The position numbers and the translations under genes are program-made. Below the pieces are notes generated by a model that was not told the origin of the DNA, made no database searches, and saw only the letters and a list, made by a program, of their open reading frames with translations. This document shows positions 46,132 through 55,617 of a DNA stretch of 64,000 bases, in pieces. Source of the DNA: Peteryoungia desertarenae (GTDB lineage: Bacteria > Pseudomonadota > Alphaproteobacteria > Rhizobiales > Rhizobiaceae); assembly GCF_005860795.2 (NCBI RefSeq), contig NZ_CP058350.1, forward strand, positions 2,262,501 to 2,326,500, read 5' to 3'. Each line of letters begins with the position of its first letter. Position 1 is the stretch's first letter.

Positions 46132-48270
46132 ATGACAGTGCTTTTAGGCGTAATCTTGTGCGGTCTGCTCTCAGTTGTCTATGCGGGTTGGGCAACGCGC
46201 TCCGTCCTTGCGGCGGATCAGGGCAATGCACGGATGCAGGAAATTGCAGGCTATATCCGGGAGGGAGCTCAGGCCTATCTCACCCGTCAGTATGTGACGA
46301 TTGCCATGGTGGGAGCGGTGGTCTTTCTCGCGACATGGGTGCTTCTGTCGGCAACGGCAGCCATCGGTTTCCTGATCGGGGCCGTTTTGTCAGGGGTCGC
46401 GGGTTTCATCGGCATGCATGTCTCGGTCCGCGCCAATGTTCGCACCGCCCAGGCTGCATCGCACAGCCTCGCCGCTGGCCTCGACATCGCCTTCAAGTCC
46501 GGTGCCATTACCGGCATGCTCGTTGCCGGTCTGGCACTGCTCGGCGTTTCGCTTTACTTCCTGATCCTGACCTCTGTCCTCGGCTTCGAAAGCGGCTCGC
46601 GGGCGGTGATTGACGCTCTCGTGGCACTCGGTTTTGGTGCGTCGCTGATTTCGATCTTTGCCCGTCTCGGCGGTGGTATCTTTACCAAAGGTGCTGACGT
46701 CGGCGGTGACCTCGTCGGCAAGGTCGAGGCCGGAATTCCGGAAGATGATCCGCGCAATCCTGCAACGATTGCCGATAACGTCGGCGACAACGTTGGTGAC
46801 TGCGCGGGCATGGCAGCCGACCTCTTCGAGACCTATGCCGTTTCGGTCGTTGCGACCATGGTGCTGGCTGCGATCTTCTTTGCCGGCACGGCCATGCTCG
46901 AAATCACCATGATCTATCCGCTCGCAATCTGCGCGGCCTGCATCATCACCTCGATCCTTGGTACATTCTTCGTCAAGCTCGGGACAAACGGCTCGATCAT
47001 GGGCGCGCTTTACAAGGGCCTCATTGTGACCGGCCTTCTATCGGTCGCGGGCCTTGCAGTGGCAACGTCTTTGACGATCGGTTGGGGCGCTGTCGGATCG
47101 GTTGACGGCCAGGAAGTGACAGGTCTCAACCTCTTCATATGCGGTATTCTCGGTCTCGTCGTGACGGCGTTGATTGTGATCATCACGGAATACTACACAG
47201 GAACCAACAAGCGCCCGGTCAACTCCATCGCCCAGGCATCGGTGACGGGGCATGGCACCAATGTCATCCAGGGGCTGGCTGTCTCGCTGGAATCAACCGC
47301 GCTTCCGGCCATCGTGATTGTCGGCGGCATTATCTCGACCTTCCAGCTCGCCGGGCTCTTTGGCACTGCAATCGCCGTCACCACGATGCTTGGCCTCGCG
47401 GGCATGATCGTGGCGCTCGACGCTTTCGGTCCGGTGACCGACAATGCCGGTGGTATTGCCGAAATGTCCGGTCTTCCACCGGAAGTGCGCAAGTCGACCG
47501 ACGCCCTTGATGCCGTCGGCAACACGACGAAGGCCGTCACCAAGGGTTATGCGATCGGCTCGGCCGGTCTGGGCGCATTGGTGCTTTTTGCCGCCTATTC
47601 CTACGACCTGCAGTACTTCGTCAACAACAGCGACAAATACGCTTATTTCGCCGGAATGGGGGACATCTCCTTTAGCCTGTCGAACCCCTATGTCGTCGCT
47701 GGATTGATTTTTGGTGGCCTCATTCCCTACCTCTTCGGCGGGATTGCCATGACCTCCGTCGGTCGTGCCGCCGGCTCGATCGTTGAAGAGGTACGCCGGC
47801 AGTTCCGCGATAAGCCGGGCATCATGGCGGGAACGGAAAAGCCCGATTACGGTCGAGCCGTCGATATCCTGACCCGCGCTGCGATTAAGGAAATGATCAT
47901 CCCGTCGCTGCTGCCGGTTCTTGCGCCGCTGATCGTCTATTTCGGTGTTCTGCTCGTCTCCGGGTCGAAAGAGTCAGCCTTTGCTGCTCTGGGCGCTTCT
48001 CTTCTCGGGGTCATCGTCAACGGCCTCTTCGTCGCCATTTCAATGACCTCCGGTGGCGGTGCCTGGGACAATGCCAAGAAGAGCTTCGAGGATGGCTTTG
48101 TCGATAAGGACGGCACACGTCACATGAAGGGCTCGGACGCCCACAAGGCCTCCGTGACAGGCGATACGGTCGGCGATCCCTATAAGGATACGGCAGGACC
48201 AGCCGTCAATCCGGCGATCAAGATCACCAACATCATGGCACTGCTGCTGCTTGCGATCCTCGCTGGCTGA
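46132..48270 (+). CDS. hppA: Proton-translocating inorganic pyrophosphatase (H+-PPase), K+-independent type
   Basis: Integral membrane pump using PPi hydrolysis to move protons. 712 residues, about 16 helices. The catalytic cytosolic loop reads [42 protein letters not shown] (residues about 199-240, acidic Mg-PPi ligands). A second acidic set is near 660-690 ([25 protein letters not shown]). The sequence [18 protein letters not shown] carries Lys (not Ala) at the K+-determining site, marking the K+-independent class. The ATG at 46132 was chosen (MTVLLGV); the frame opens at 46099. The terminator is shared with omlA. Confidence 0.96.
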   Translation: MTVLLGVILCGLLSVVYAGWATRSVLAADQGNARMQEIAGYIREGAQAYLTRQYVTIAMVGAVVFLATWVLLSATAAIGFLIGAVLSGVAGFIGMHVSVRANVRTAQAASHSLAAGLDIAFKSGAITGMLVAGLALLGVSLYFLILTSVLGFESGSRAVIDALVALGFGASLISIFARLGGGIFTKGADVGGDLVGKVEAGIPEDDPRNPATIADNVGDNVGDCAGMAADLFETYAVSVVATMVLAAIFFAGTAMLEITMIYPLAICAACIITSILGTFFVKLGTNGSIMGALYKGLIVTGLLSVAGLAVATSLTIGWGAVGSVDGQEVTGLNLFICGILGLVVTALIVIITEYYTGTNKRPVNSIAQASVTGHGTNVIQGLAVSLESTALPAIVIVGGIISTFQLAGLFGTAIAVTTMLGLAGMIVALDAFGPVTDNAGGIAEMSGLPPEVRKSTDALDAVGNTTKAVTKGYAIGSAGLGALVLFAAYSYDLQYFVNNSDKYAYFAGMGDISFSLSNPYVVAGLIFGGLIPYLFGGIAMTSVGRAAGSIVEEVRRQFRDKPGIMAGTEKPDYGRAVDILTRAAIKEMIIPSLLPVLAPLIVYFGVLLVSGSKESAFAALGASLLGVIVNGLFVAISMTSGGGAWDNAKKSFEDGFVDKDGTRHMKGSDAHKASVTGDTVGDPYKDTAGPAVNPAIKITNIMALLLLAILAG

Positions 48271-48293
48271 GCATTGTGCGCTAGACAAAAAGA

Positions 48294-48323
48294 AAGCCGC
48301 GGACATGAACTCCGCGGCTTTTT
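48294..48323. terminator. Bidirectional terminator of hppA and omlA
   Basis: Perfect 10-bp stem AAGCCGCGGA (48294-48303) / TCCGCGGCTT (48311-48320), 7-base loop. T run follows on the plus strand (48319-48323) and on the minus strand (TTTCTTTTTGTC), placed between the convergent hppA and omlA. Confidence 0.95.
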
Positions 48324-48354
48324 CCTGACTGGAAAGAGACGACGTAAAAAGACT

Positions 48355-48846
48355 TCAGTAGCTTCCCAGGATGTTGCGAACGCTGTTTGCCGCTCCGCCA
48401 CCACCGGCGAGAAGCTGCTGCAGGAAGGTGAGATCCTTGCCGCCGGTCGGCGTGGTGCGCGAAATCGTGTCGAAGACCTTGCCATCCTGCATCGTGTAGT
48501 TCGCACGCTGCGAAACCACGCCGTCCTTGTCGAAGTAGATCGCCAGGATCTGCTGCTCCACAAGCTGCTGTTTCATGAAGGCAACCGGGCGGACCCGCTT
48601 CTGGGAAATATAGTAGAAGACTTCGCCGTCAAAAGTGGCGGTGGTCGAAGGTGTACCGAGAGAAAGGAGCACCTGCTCACGGCTGGAACCAACCGGAACG
48701 AGCGCGAGTGCTGCTTCGTCGACCACATAGCCATTGTGGAAGACTTCGGAGGTCTGGCAACTGGAAAGCCCGCCAACCGCCAGCGCAAGTGCCAGCGCAG
48801 TCGTGCTCAACATTTTCCTGTCAGACTTGAAAAACCCAATCTTCAC
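48355..48846 (-). CDS. omlA: Outer-membrane assembly lipoprotein, BamE/OmlA family
   Basis: 163 residues from a GTG at 48846 with GGGAGA seven bases before it; the frame opens at 48876, and an inner ATG is at 48813. The signal peptide ends in a lipobox (GGLSSC, Cys at about residue 30), so it is a lipoprotein. The SmpA/OmlA/BamE core follows: VPVGSSREQVLLSLGTPSTTATFDGEVFYYISQ, and a C-terminal DGVV part with NYTMQDGKVFDTISRTTPTGGKDLTFLQQLLAG. It belongs to the Bam complex that inserts beta-barrels. Divergent from the bc1 chaperone. Confidence 0.93.
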   Translation of the reverse strand: MKIGFFKSDRKMLSTTALALALAVGGLSSCQTSEVFHNGYVVDEAALALVPVGSSREQVLLSLGTPSTTATFDGEVFYYISQKRVRPVAFMKQQLVEQQILAIYFDKDGVVSQRANYTMQDGKVFDTISRTTPTGGKDLTFLQQLLAGGGGAANSVRNILGSY

Positions 48847-49107
48847 GCACACGTCTCCCATGACTGTCGATGGCACCGGCGGATGCCCGAACGCTTCTGC
48901 TCATACCATTATGGCCATTCCGGGGAAATCCCATGCTCACTGGCGGGAAAGTGATCCGCATTGGCCGTTTTGGTGTTCTCCGAAGCCGCGATGGGTCGGT
49001 AGAACAGCATTGCAATTCATATCTGCTTCGGTAAACCAGCTTGCGCAATCATGCAACATGACCGCGAGTGGGCTTGAGGTTCAGGCAGCTCTTTTTGGTG
49101 GAATTGA

Positions 49108-49650
49108 ATGGTATTCGGATTTTTTCGACAGAAGAACCAGAATCGAAAGATCGTCGAACGACAGTGGGCCATTCTCACATCTGCGGCGCGAACGCCGGCT
49201 TTCTATGCCGACATGGGCGTTCCCGACACGGTGATGGGACGGTTCGAAATGTTGACGATCATTCTGATCCTCTTCTTTCGACGCACCGCCAAGTCTCCGA
49301 CAAGCGGGCAGGAGCTCGCACAGGAAATCATTGATGCCTTCTTTGAGGATGTCGATCACTCGATCCGCGAACTGGGCGTGGGCGATCCGAGCGTTCCGAA
49401 GCGTATGAAGAAACTTGCCGGAATGTTCTACGGTCGGCTGGAATCTTACGCTGCATCCCTTGACGCATCGGATCGGGAAAAGCTGGTGGCGGCCCTGCGG
49501 CGCAATCTCCATCCCGAAGCGGGTGATGCAGCACCTTCGATGGAGCAGCTCGCCGACTGGATGTTTGAGGCCGAGCAGGCTCTTTCATCTCTTGACGAGG
49601 AGCTGATTTCAACCGGTACGGCTACAATCGCGGTTCCAAAGGGAGTTTGA
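49108..49650 (+). CDS. Ubiquinol-cytochrome c chaperone family protein (Cbp3-like)
   Basis: 180-residue protein of the ubiquinol-cytochrome c chaperone (CBP3/UQCC) family, needed in mitochondria for cytochrome b maturation in complex III. Typical bits: AARTPAFYADMGVPDTVMGRFEMLTIILILFFRR (the family's conserved core, about 27-60), QELAQEIIDAFFEDVDHSIRELGVGD, then MKKLAGMFYGRLESY. A C-terminal region is more divergent. It starts 261 bases after the divergent omlA start; the intervening stretch 48847-49107 has both promoters. Overlapping by 1-base spacing with yceD. Confidence 0.92.
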   Translation: MVFGFFRQKNQNRKIVERQWAILTSAARTPAFYADMGVPDTVMGRFEMLTIILILFFRRTAKSPTSGQELAQEIIDAFFEDVDHSIRELGVGDPSVPKRMKKLAGMFYGRLESYAASLDASDREKLVAALRRNLHPEAGDAAPSMEQLADWMFEAEQALSSLDEELISTGTATIAVPKGV

Positions 49651-49651
49651 A

Positions 49652-50212
49652 ATGGTCATGGAACCACGAGCAGAAAAAGCGGCGTTTTCCTACGGTGTTA
49701 AGGTGGGGCACATCTCGGCCAATCCGGTCCAGGTTCACGTCGAGGCCGATGACCGCGAGCGTCAGGCGCTTGCCTTGCAGTGGAAAGTCGAGACTGTGAA
49801 TGCGCTCGCGGCTGATTTGCACATCGCGCGCTGGAAAAAGGATGGTGTACGCATAAAAGGCCATGTGTCCGGTGAGATCGTGCAGGCCTGCGTGGTGACC
49901 CTGGAGCCGGTTGTCACGTCCATCGAGCAGGATATCGACCAGATTTACGTCCCCGAGGGGTCCAAGCTGGCACGAATCGTCACTGACGAGATGGGCGAAA
50001 TGGTGCTCGATCCCGATGGTCCGGATTTGCCGGAAACCTTTGTCGGTGACACGATTGATGCAGGCGAACTGGTTGCGGAATTCGCCGCACTTGCAATCGA
50101 TCCTTATCCCAGAAAGCCGGGTGCCGAATTCAAACCCCACATTGAATCCACCGAAAGTGACGATCGCCGTCCATCACCATTTGCTGTGTTGAAGGACTGG
50201 AAAAAGGACTGA
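49652..50212 (+). CDS. YceD/DUF177 family protein
   Basis: 186 residues, with the YceD hallmarks: GHVSGEIVQACVVTLEPV (about 68-85), an acidic middle, and the C-terminal EFAALAIDPYPRKPGAEF. YceD is implicated in 23S rRNA/ribosome assembly and often sits before rpmF-plsX; here plsX follows 100 bases later with no rpmF between them (too short). GGGAG upstream; the ATG is one base after the chaperone stop. Function in rhizobia untested. Confidence 0.9.
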   Translation: MVMEPRAEKAAFSYGVKVGHISANPVQVHVEADDRERQALALQWKVETVNALAADLHIARWKKDGVRIKGHVSGEIVQACVVTLEPVVTSIEQDIDQIYVPEGSKLARIVTDEMGEMVLDPDGPDLPETFVGDTIDAGELVAEFAALAIDPYPRKPGAEFKPHIESTESDDRRPSPFAVLKDWKKD

Positions 50213-50312
50213 TCTGCCCCCATCTGCGCCTGCATGAGGGTTGTGTGCGGGCCGAAAAGAGGTATTTTGGCCAAAATTTCGCTCAGCAGCGAAAAAGAAG
50301 GATCGGGTTTCG

Positions 50313-51359
50313 GTGATCAGAATTTCTCTCGACGTCATGGGTGGCGACTTTGGTCCCGAAGTCGTCATTCCCGGTGCTGCAAAGGCTCTTGAGCGTCATC
50401 CGGACGTGACGTTTCTGCTCTTCGGGCAGCAGGAGCGGTGCATGCCGATCCTCGAAAAGTTTTCTAAGCTGAAGGAAAAGTCCACTTTCCACCACTGCGA
50501 GGTGGCGGTTGGCATGGATGAGAAGCCGAGCCAGGCGCTAAGGCGTGGCCGCTACATTTCCAGCATGTGGCGCTCGATCGAAGCCGTGAAGACAGGGCAG
50601 GCCGATGTCGTTGTCTCGGCCGGCAACACCGGCGCGCTGATGGCGATGTCGAAATTCTGCTTAAGGACGATGGCAACGATTGAGCGACCGGCGATAGCCG
50701 CAATCTGGCCGACCCTGTCGGGCGAGAGCATCGTGCTTGATGTCGGCGCCACCATAGGAGCGGATGCCCAGCAGCTTCTCGATTTTGCCCTGATGGGCGG
50801 GGCGATGGCTCGTGCCCTGTTCGAGGTCGAGCGCCCCTTGGTTGGTCTCCTGAATGTCGGCGTTGAGGAAATCAAGGGCCAGGAAGAGGTGAAGGAAGCC
50901 GGGCGGTTGATCCGCGAGGCCGGGCTCGACACCATCGACTACTACGGTTTTGTCGAGGGCGACGACCTCGGCAAGGGAACAGTCGATGTCGTCGTGACCG
51001 AGGGTTTCACCGGGAATATTGCGCTCAAGACCGCCGAGGGGACCGCGCGTCAAATCGCGGAATATCTGAAGGCGGCCATGTCTCGCACACTTCTGGCGAA
51101 GCTTGGCTATATCCTCGCCAAGGGCGCATTCGACCGGCTGCGAGAAAAAATGGACCCGCGCAAGGTCAATGGCGGTGTGTTCCTTGGTCTCAATGGCATT
51201 GTCATCAAGAGCCACGGTGGCACCGATGCTGAAGGATTTGCAGCCGCTATCGATGTCGGTTACGACATGGCGCGCAACGGACTCACGCAGAAAATTGAAA
51301 ATGATTTGAAGAAGTATCATGCGCGGCGCCCGTCTTCCGCCGGTCCCGAAGCAGCTTAA
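50313..51359 (+). CDS. plsX: Phosphate acyltransferase PlsX
   Basis: Converts acyl-ACP to acyl phosphate for glycerolipid synthesis. 348 residues from GTG 50313, whose protein starts [21 protein letters not shown], the family N-terminus; the frame open to 50241 is not family-like. Motifs: [29 protein letters not shown], and the C-terminal [18 protein letters not shown]. Ribosome site AAGGA about 10 bases ahead. fabH follows after 20 bases, the usual plsX-fabH pair coupling acyl-chain initiation to phospholipid synthesis. Confidence 0.96.
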   Translation: MIRISLDVMGGDFGPEVVIPGAAKALERHPDVTFLLFGQQERCMPILEKFSKLKEKSTFHHCEVAVGMDEKPSQALRRGRYISSMWRSIEAVKTGQADVVVSAGNTGALMAMSKFCLRTMATIERPAIAAIWPTLSGESIVLDVGATIGADAQQLLDFALMGGAMARALFEVERPLVGLLNVGVEEIKGQEEVKEAGRLIREAGLDTIDYYGFVEGDDLGKGTVDVVVTEGFTGNIALKTAEGTARQIAEYLKAAMSRTLLAKLGYILAKGAFDRLREKMDPRKVNGGVFLGLNGIVIKSHGGTDAEGFAAAIDVGYDMARNGLTQKIENDLKKYHARRPSSAGPEAA

Positions 51360-51379
51360 TTGAGTAGGTGGTATTGCTG

Positions 51380-52351
51380 ATGATCCGCTCCGTCGTCCGT
51401 GGCTTTGGCGCCGCTCTGCCCAAACGCGTCGTACCGAATATCGAGCTCGAGGGCATGGTCCAGACTTCCGACGAGTGGATCGTCCAGCGAACCGGGATCA
51501 AGCAGCGCTATATCGCAGGGGAAAGTGAGACGACAGCGTCTCTCGGCGCGGCTGCGGCAGAAGCAGCCCTTGCCAATGCGGGACTGACTGCGGCGGACAT
51601 CGATGTTGTCATTTGTGCCACGTCCACACCTGACAATACCTTTCCGGCGACGGCTGTGAATATCCAGAACAGGATCGGTATGCATCATGGCTTCGGCTTC
51701 GACGTGCAGGCCGTCTGCTCCGGTTTCATCTATGCGATCTCGACAGCGGACCTCTACATCAGGGGCGGTATGGCCAAGCGTGTTCTGGTCATCGGTTCGG
51801 AAACCTTTTCCCGCATCCTCGACTGGAACGACCGGACGACCTGTGTGCTGTTCGGCGATGGTGCAGGCGCGATCGTCCTGGAAGCGTCGGAAGGCGAGGG
51901 CAAAACCTCGGATCGGGGCATCCTGACCTGCCACTTGCGCTCCGATGGCGCACATCGCGAGAAGCTCTACGTCGATGGCGGGCCGTCAACGACGGGAACG
52001 GTTGGTCACCTGCGCATGGAAGGCCGTGAGGTGTTCAAGCATGCGGTCGGCATGATCACCGACGTGATCGAAGCCGCATTCGAGGCAACTGGAACGACGG
52101 CCGACGACATTGACTGGCTGGTGCCCCATCAGGCCAACAAGCGCATCATTGATGGTTCAGCCAAGAAGCTGGGTATCGCCGAGGAAAAGGTGGTCATTAC
52201 CGTCGACAAGCACGGCAACACGTCGGCGGCTTCAATACCTTTGGCCCTTGCTACTGCAGCGGGTGATGGGCGCATCAAGAAGGGTGACCTCGTGATGCTG
52301 GAAGCCATGGGCGGTGGCTTCACCTGGGGCTCTGTTCTTTTGCGCTGGTAA
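51380..52351 (+). CDS. fabH: 3-oxoacyl-ACP synthase III (FabH)
   Basis: Starts fatty acid synthesis by condensing acetyl-CoA with malonyl-ACP. 323 residues from ATG 51380 (AGGTGG upstream; a GTG at 51368 would add four). The triad is complete: C113 in QAVCSGF, His in [11 protein letters not shown], and Asn in [10 protein letters not shown]; the substrate gate and the tail [13 protein letters not shown] are normal. Follows plsX by 20 bases; ihfA follows after 103 bases. Confidence 0.97.
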   Translation: MIRSVVRGFGAALPKRVVPNIELEGMVQTSDEWIVQRTGIKQRYIAGESETTASLGAAAAEAALANAGLTAADIDVVICATSTPDNTFPATAVNIQNRIGMHHGFGFDVQAVCSGFIYAISTADLYIRGGMAKRVLVIGSETFSRILDWNDRTTCVLFGDGAGAIVLEASEGEGKTSDRGILTCHLRSDGAHREKLYVDGGPSTTGTVGHLRMEGREVFKHAVGMITDVIEAAFEATGTTADDIDWLVPHQANKRIIDGSAKKLGIAEEKVVITVDKHGNTSAASIPLALATAAGDGRIKKGDLVMLEAMGGGFTWGSVLLRW

Positions 52352-52454
52352 AGGAATACTTGCTAACTGGGCAATACAAGCGCTTGACCACCGCATGTAA
52401 CGACAATAGTGTTGAGCGAATTCAACAAGATCATCGATTTAGGCGGACAAAGCG

Positions 52455-52793
52455 ATGGCCGGAAAAACAGTGACGCGCGCGGATTTAGCAGAATCAGTCT
52501 TCCGGAAGGTTGGTCTGTCGCGAACCGAATCGGCAGAATTGGTCGAAACGGTCATCGACGAAATCTGCAATGCAATCGTGCGCGGCGAGACTGTGAAGCT
52601 TTCGTCTTTCGCGACCTTTCAGGTCCGCTCGAAAAATGAACGTATTGGTCGCAATCCGAAAACCGGCGAAGAAGTTCCGATTTCCCCGCGACGTGTCATG
52701 ACATTCAAGGCATCGAATGTGCTGAAGCAGCGCATCTTGCGGGCTCATATCGCGCGCCGGGCCAAGCAGAAGCCAGTAAACCCGGCTGCCTGA
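52455..52793 (+). CDS. ihfA: Integration host factor subunit alpha
   Basis: Bends DNA as IHF heterodimer with IHF-beta (not in window). 112 residues: [24 protein letters not shown] dimer helices, then the DNA arm [24 protein letters not shown] (about 60-83) with the conserved Pro that intercalates. Basic tail [11 protein letters not shown]. The alpha-rhizobial order fabH-ihfA-merR is kept. A hairpin CGTGTCCC/GGGGCACG (about 52810-52831) follows without a T run, so it is a weak terminator. Confidence 0.96.
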   Translation: MAGKTVTRADLAESVFRKVGLSRTESAELVETVIDEICNAIVRGETVKLSSFATFQVRSKNERIGRNPKTGEEVPISPRRVMTFKASNVLKQRILRAHIARRAKQKPVNPAA

Positions 52794-52917
52794 TCGGCGA
52801 AATCTGTTGGCGTGTCCCATTCCGGGGCACGTGACGCTTGAAACTGCTCCTCCAAATCGTTGAAATATAGCAACGAGTCGCGGCGAGCCTGCCCGACTTG
52901 AGGCGAGGAGCGGTGAC

Positions 52918-53457
52918 ATGCAACTGGACAAGAGCCCTGATGCGTTTCGCACGATCAGTGAAGTGGCAGATGATCTGGATCTGCCACAACACGTCCTGCG
53001 CTTCTGGGAAACGCGTTTTCCGCAAATCAAGCCGCTGAAGCGGGGAGGCGGGCGTCGCTATTATCGTCCCGACGACATCGAGTTGCTGAAGGGCATTCGC
53101 CACCTGCTATATGATCAGGGCTACACCATCAAGGGTGTGCAGAAACTTCTGAAAACCAATGGCAACAAATTCGTCATGGCGATTGCCAATGGTGACGTGG
53201 CGACCATGGAAGCCCTCGTTGCGGCAAATACTGCGAAAGATGATGAGCCAAAGCTCAGTCACGGAGAAGACGATCAGGTCGTTGGCCGGCCGAAAGTCAG
53301 GGCAGCCGGTCGCTTTTTCGGCTTCGGAAGCTCCAGCGATGACCTTTCGGATCTGACACCAGCAAAGGGCAGCCTCGGTAAGGAAGACCGCGCGCTGTTG
53401 CAGGAAGCCCTGTTTGATCTTCTGGAGTGCAAGCGTCTGCTCGATCAGGTGCGCTGA
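52918..53457 (+). CDS. MerR-family transcriptional regulator
   Basis: 179-residue regulator: winged HTH (about 10-75) [48 protein letters not shown], then [11 protein letters not shown], the expected wing and coiled-coil. The C-terminal half has a low-complexity acidic/Ser linker ([27 protein letters not shown]) and a final helix with [10 protein letters not shown]. No Cys-rich metal site, so it is not a metal sensor of the CueR class. Its target is unknown; position after ihfA is conserved in rhizobia. Confidence 0.92.
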   Translation: MQLDKSPDAFRTISEVADDLDLPQHVLRFWETRFPQIKPLKRGGGRRYYRPDDIELLKGIRHLLYDQGYTIKGVQKLLKTNGNKFVMAIANGDVATMEALVAANTAKDDEPKLSHGEDDQVVGRPKVRAAGRFFGFGSSSDDLSDLTPAKGSLGKEDRALLQEALFDLLECKRLLDQVR

Positions 53458-53542
53458 TTGCTTTTCATGACTGCTGATCGTGCAAAACCGGAACAACGCT
53501 GTTATTTCGGGCGTTGGTCGTTCTGTTCTTTCAGGAGAGACC

Positions 53543-53920
53543 ATGAAACGCCTATTTCCATTGATTTTCCTGGCGGCCACCCCTGCGATTGCTCAGGAGA
53601 AGGTCCAGCTGACCAATGTGGATGATGCCTGTATCTTCGTCGCGCGCTCGATGTTGATGGTCGAGGATATCAAGGTTGGGATCGTCCAGTCTTTCCCCAC
53701 GCTTGAGCCGCCTGGCGCGCGATTGACCTATTCGGAGCAGATGGATGCTGAAGCGGCTGAAATCGATGATCAGATCGAATGCCAGTTCGAAGATGCCGAA
53801 GCTCCCTTCCGGCTCCTGCGCTATTGCATGGATTCTGTCTGCTATGCGGCAGATTCCAACGATCCAGAAGATCGCCGACGATTCACCGAGATTCGCGAGC
53901 TCATGAGCCGTGCACAGTGA
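53543..53920 (+). CDS. Small exported protein of unknown function
   Basis: 125-residue protein from ATG 53543 with CAGGAGAG upstream. Signal peptide of about 18 residues (MKRLFPLIFLAATPAIA-QE). The mature part is acidic and has four Cys (in NVDDACIF, IECQFED, LRYCMDSVCYAAD) that could pair in the periplasm. I know no name for this family. It follows the MerR gene by 85 bases and is followed by the tRNA gene. Monocistronic. Confidence 0.75.
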   Translation: MKRLFPLIFLAATPAIAQEKVQLTNVDDACIFVARSMLMVEDIKVGIVQSFPTLEPPGARLTYSEQMDAEAAEIDDQIECQFEDAEAPFRLLRYCMDSVCYAADSNDPEDRRRFTEIRELMSRAQ

Positions 53921-54005
53921 CATCGGCGAAATTTTCGTCTTGGCAAGGTTTTCCCCTTGCGCCCATTCGACTGACTGTCTAAAGGAGACGAGCCGTTTGG
54001 CAGGT

Positions 54006-54082
<77 letters not shown>

Positions 54083-54231
54083 TTTAATCCTTGATATCCC
54101 AGTGTTTTCTGAAAACTGTGTGTTTTCGGTCGGTTCGTCACTACCGCGACACAATGATGTTATGTCCTTGGAATGTTGCAATGCAGCATTATGTGGAGTG
54201 CTGAACGCCACCGAACGCAGATGGACATGTA

Positions 54232-55242
54232 ATGCGCTTTAAGCTCCCTTATTCATTGTCCGGCCTGATGCGCGAACAGGCGCGGTGGCGTAGGCGTATT
54301 GCCAAAGCGGTTGCCAGCCCGACAGAGGCGATTACGGCGCGGGCAGCAAAGCCGCGGGCGGGGAGGGCACGTCTGAGTGAAATCAGCGGTTTCGGTACCA
54401 ATCCGGGTCGATTGCGGATGCTGGAATATGTTCCGGCGAGCGCGGGCAAAGATAGTCCCCTTGTTGTCGTCATTCATGGTTGTCTGCAGAATGCGGAGGG
54501 TTATGCCAAGGGCAGTGGCTGGACCAAGCTCGCAAACGAGAACGGAATCATACTATTGTTCCCCGAGCAAAGGCGCGAGAACAACAACAATCTCTGTTTC
54601 AACTGGTTTCGCCCGAGCGCCGTGGCGCGTGACCGCGGAGAACTGATGTCAATCCGGCAAATGATCGAACATGCGGGTGATCGGCACGAGGTTGATCAAT
54701 CGCGTGTCTATGTTCATGGCCTCTCAGCCGGGGCGGCCATGGCTGCCGCCCTGCTTGTCACCTATCCCGAAATGTTTGCAGCCGGCCAACTCGTCGCTGG
54801 TTTGCCCTATGGTGTCGCTAGAGACGCCGTCACAGCCTTGTCAGTGATGAAATCGGGGCCACGTCAGTCCGCCGAAGACCTGGCGGATCTCGCAAGGCGC
54901 GTCTCGCCGAACACCATAAACTGGCCTTCGGTCTCTATCTGGCATGGTGCGGCTGACAGGATTGTCACGCCGCAAAATGCAAGGGCGAGCCTGCAACAAT
55001 GGCTCCACCTTCACCAACTGCAGGAAGCGGGGGGACGTATGTCGCGAGATCGGGGCGGCCTCGTCCACCATTGGGACGATGGGACCGCGAAACCCCGTGT
55101 CGAATTCCGGCTACTGGATAGCCTCGACCATGGTTTACCGATCAAGCCCGCGCGCCGTCCACCGAGCCAGCAGCAGCCTTACATGTTGGAGGCAGCACTG
55201 AGCGCGCCAAATGAGTTCGTGCGCAGTTTCGTCTCTCCATGA
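54232..55242 (+). CDS. PHB depolymerase/feruloyl-esterase-like alpha/beta hydrolase
   Basis: 336-residue hydrolase of the extracellular PHB depolymerase type (esterase family). Motifs: VIHGCLQNAEG (oxyanion, about 79-89), nucleophile GLSAGAAM (GxSxG), HGAADRIV with the catalytic Asp, and a late DSLDHGLP with the His. No clear signal peptide; the N-terminus is basic and arginine-rich (MRFKLPYSLSGLMREQARWRRR), which is unusual for a secreted protein. It acts on polyester or feruloyl esters; the substrate cannot be predicted. Start ATG 54232 has a poor ribosome site. Confidence 0.9.
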   Translation: MRFKLPYSLSGLMREQARWRRRIAKAVASPTEAITARAAKPRAGRARLSEISGFGTNPGRLRMLEYVPASAGKDSPLVVVIHGCLQNAEGYAKGSGWTKLANENGIILLFPEQRRENNNNLCFNWFRPSAVARDRGELMSIRQMIEHAGDRHEVDQSRVYVHGLSAGAAMAAALLVTYPEMFAAGQLVAGLPYGVARDAVTALSVMKSGPRQSAEDLADLARRVSPNTINWPSVSIWHGAADRIVTPQNARASLQQWLHLHQLQEAGGRMSRDRGGLVHHWDDGTAKPRVEFRLLDSLDHGLPIKPARRPPSQQQPYMLEAALSAPNEFVRSFVSP

Positions 55243-55291
55243 AAACATGAGGACGGATCTGCAAGCGGAAACGAGAACTTGCGCGCTCCCG

Positions 55292-55591
55292 TCAGCCATC
55301 ATTTGTCGAGTTTAGCTTCTCGGGCCGGATACCGGGAGTGTGGTCGGCTCTTTGCGCAAAACGTAAGCCTGCGCCAGCATCCTCCCCGTCACCATCCGCC
55401 AGGAATCGCAGGCCCATCACCTCGTATCGCGTCTTGAGCAGTCCCATGTCGGATGAAATGTCCGGTCTTTCGTTCTCTGCTTCAATCTGAAGAATCGTGA
55501 AGGCTGACAGGCCACTGCGTTTTGATAGTTCGTCGACTGTCAGGTTGAGCAGGGCGCGGGCCGCGCGAAGCTGGGCAGCGCTGATGGTCAT
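55292..55591 (-). CDS. Small XRE-like helix-turn-helix protein
   Basis: 99 residues from ATG 55591, or 109 from 55621, where ATGA would overlap the preceding glycosyltransferase stop. HTH: ISAAQLRAARALLNLTVDELSKRSGLSAFTILQIEAEN (about 2-40), with an ordinary XRE turn. The C-terminal half is acidic (DGDGEDAGAG). No effector domain. It is the distal gene of the polysaccharide unit, so it may be a regulator of it. Confidence 0.8.
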   Translation of the reverse strand: MTISAAQLRAARALLNLTVDELSKRSGLSAFTILQIEAENERPDISSDMGLLKTRYEVMGLRFLADGDGEDAGAGLRFAQRADHTPGIRPEKLNSTNDG

Positions 55592-55617
55592 GGCAGTGGC
55601 ACTCCTCGCAATTGTGG

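Noticed and set aside
52810..52831. Hairpin after ihfA as an intrinsic terminator
   Set aside because: An 8-bp stem exists but no T run follows, so I kept it only as a remark in the ihfA entry.
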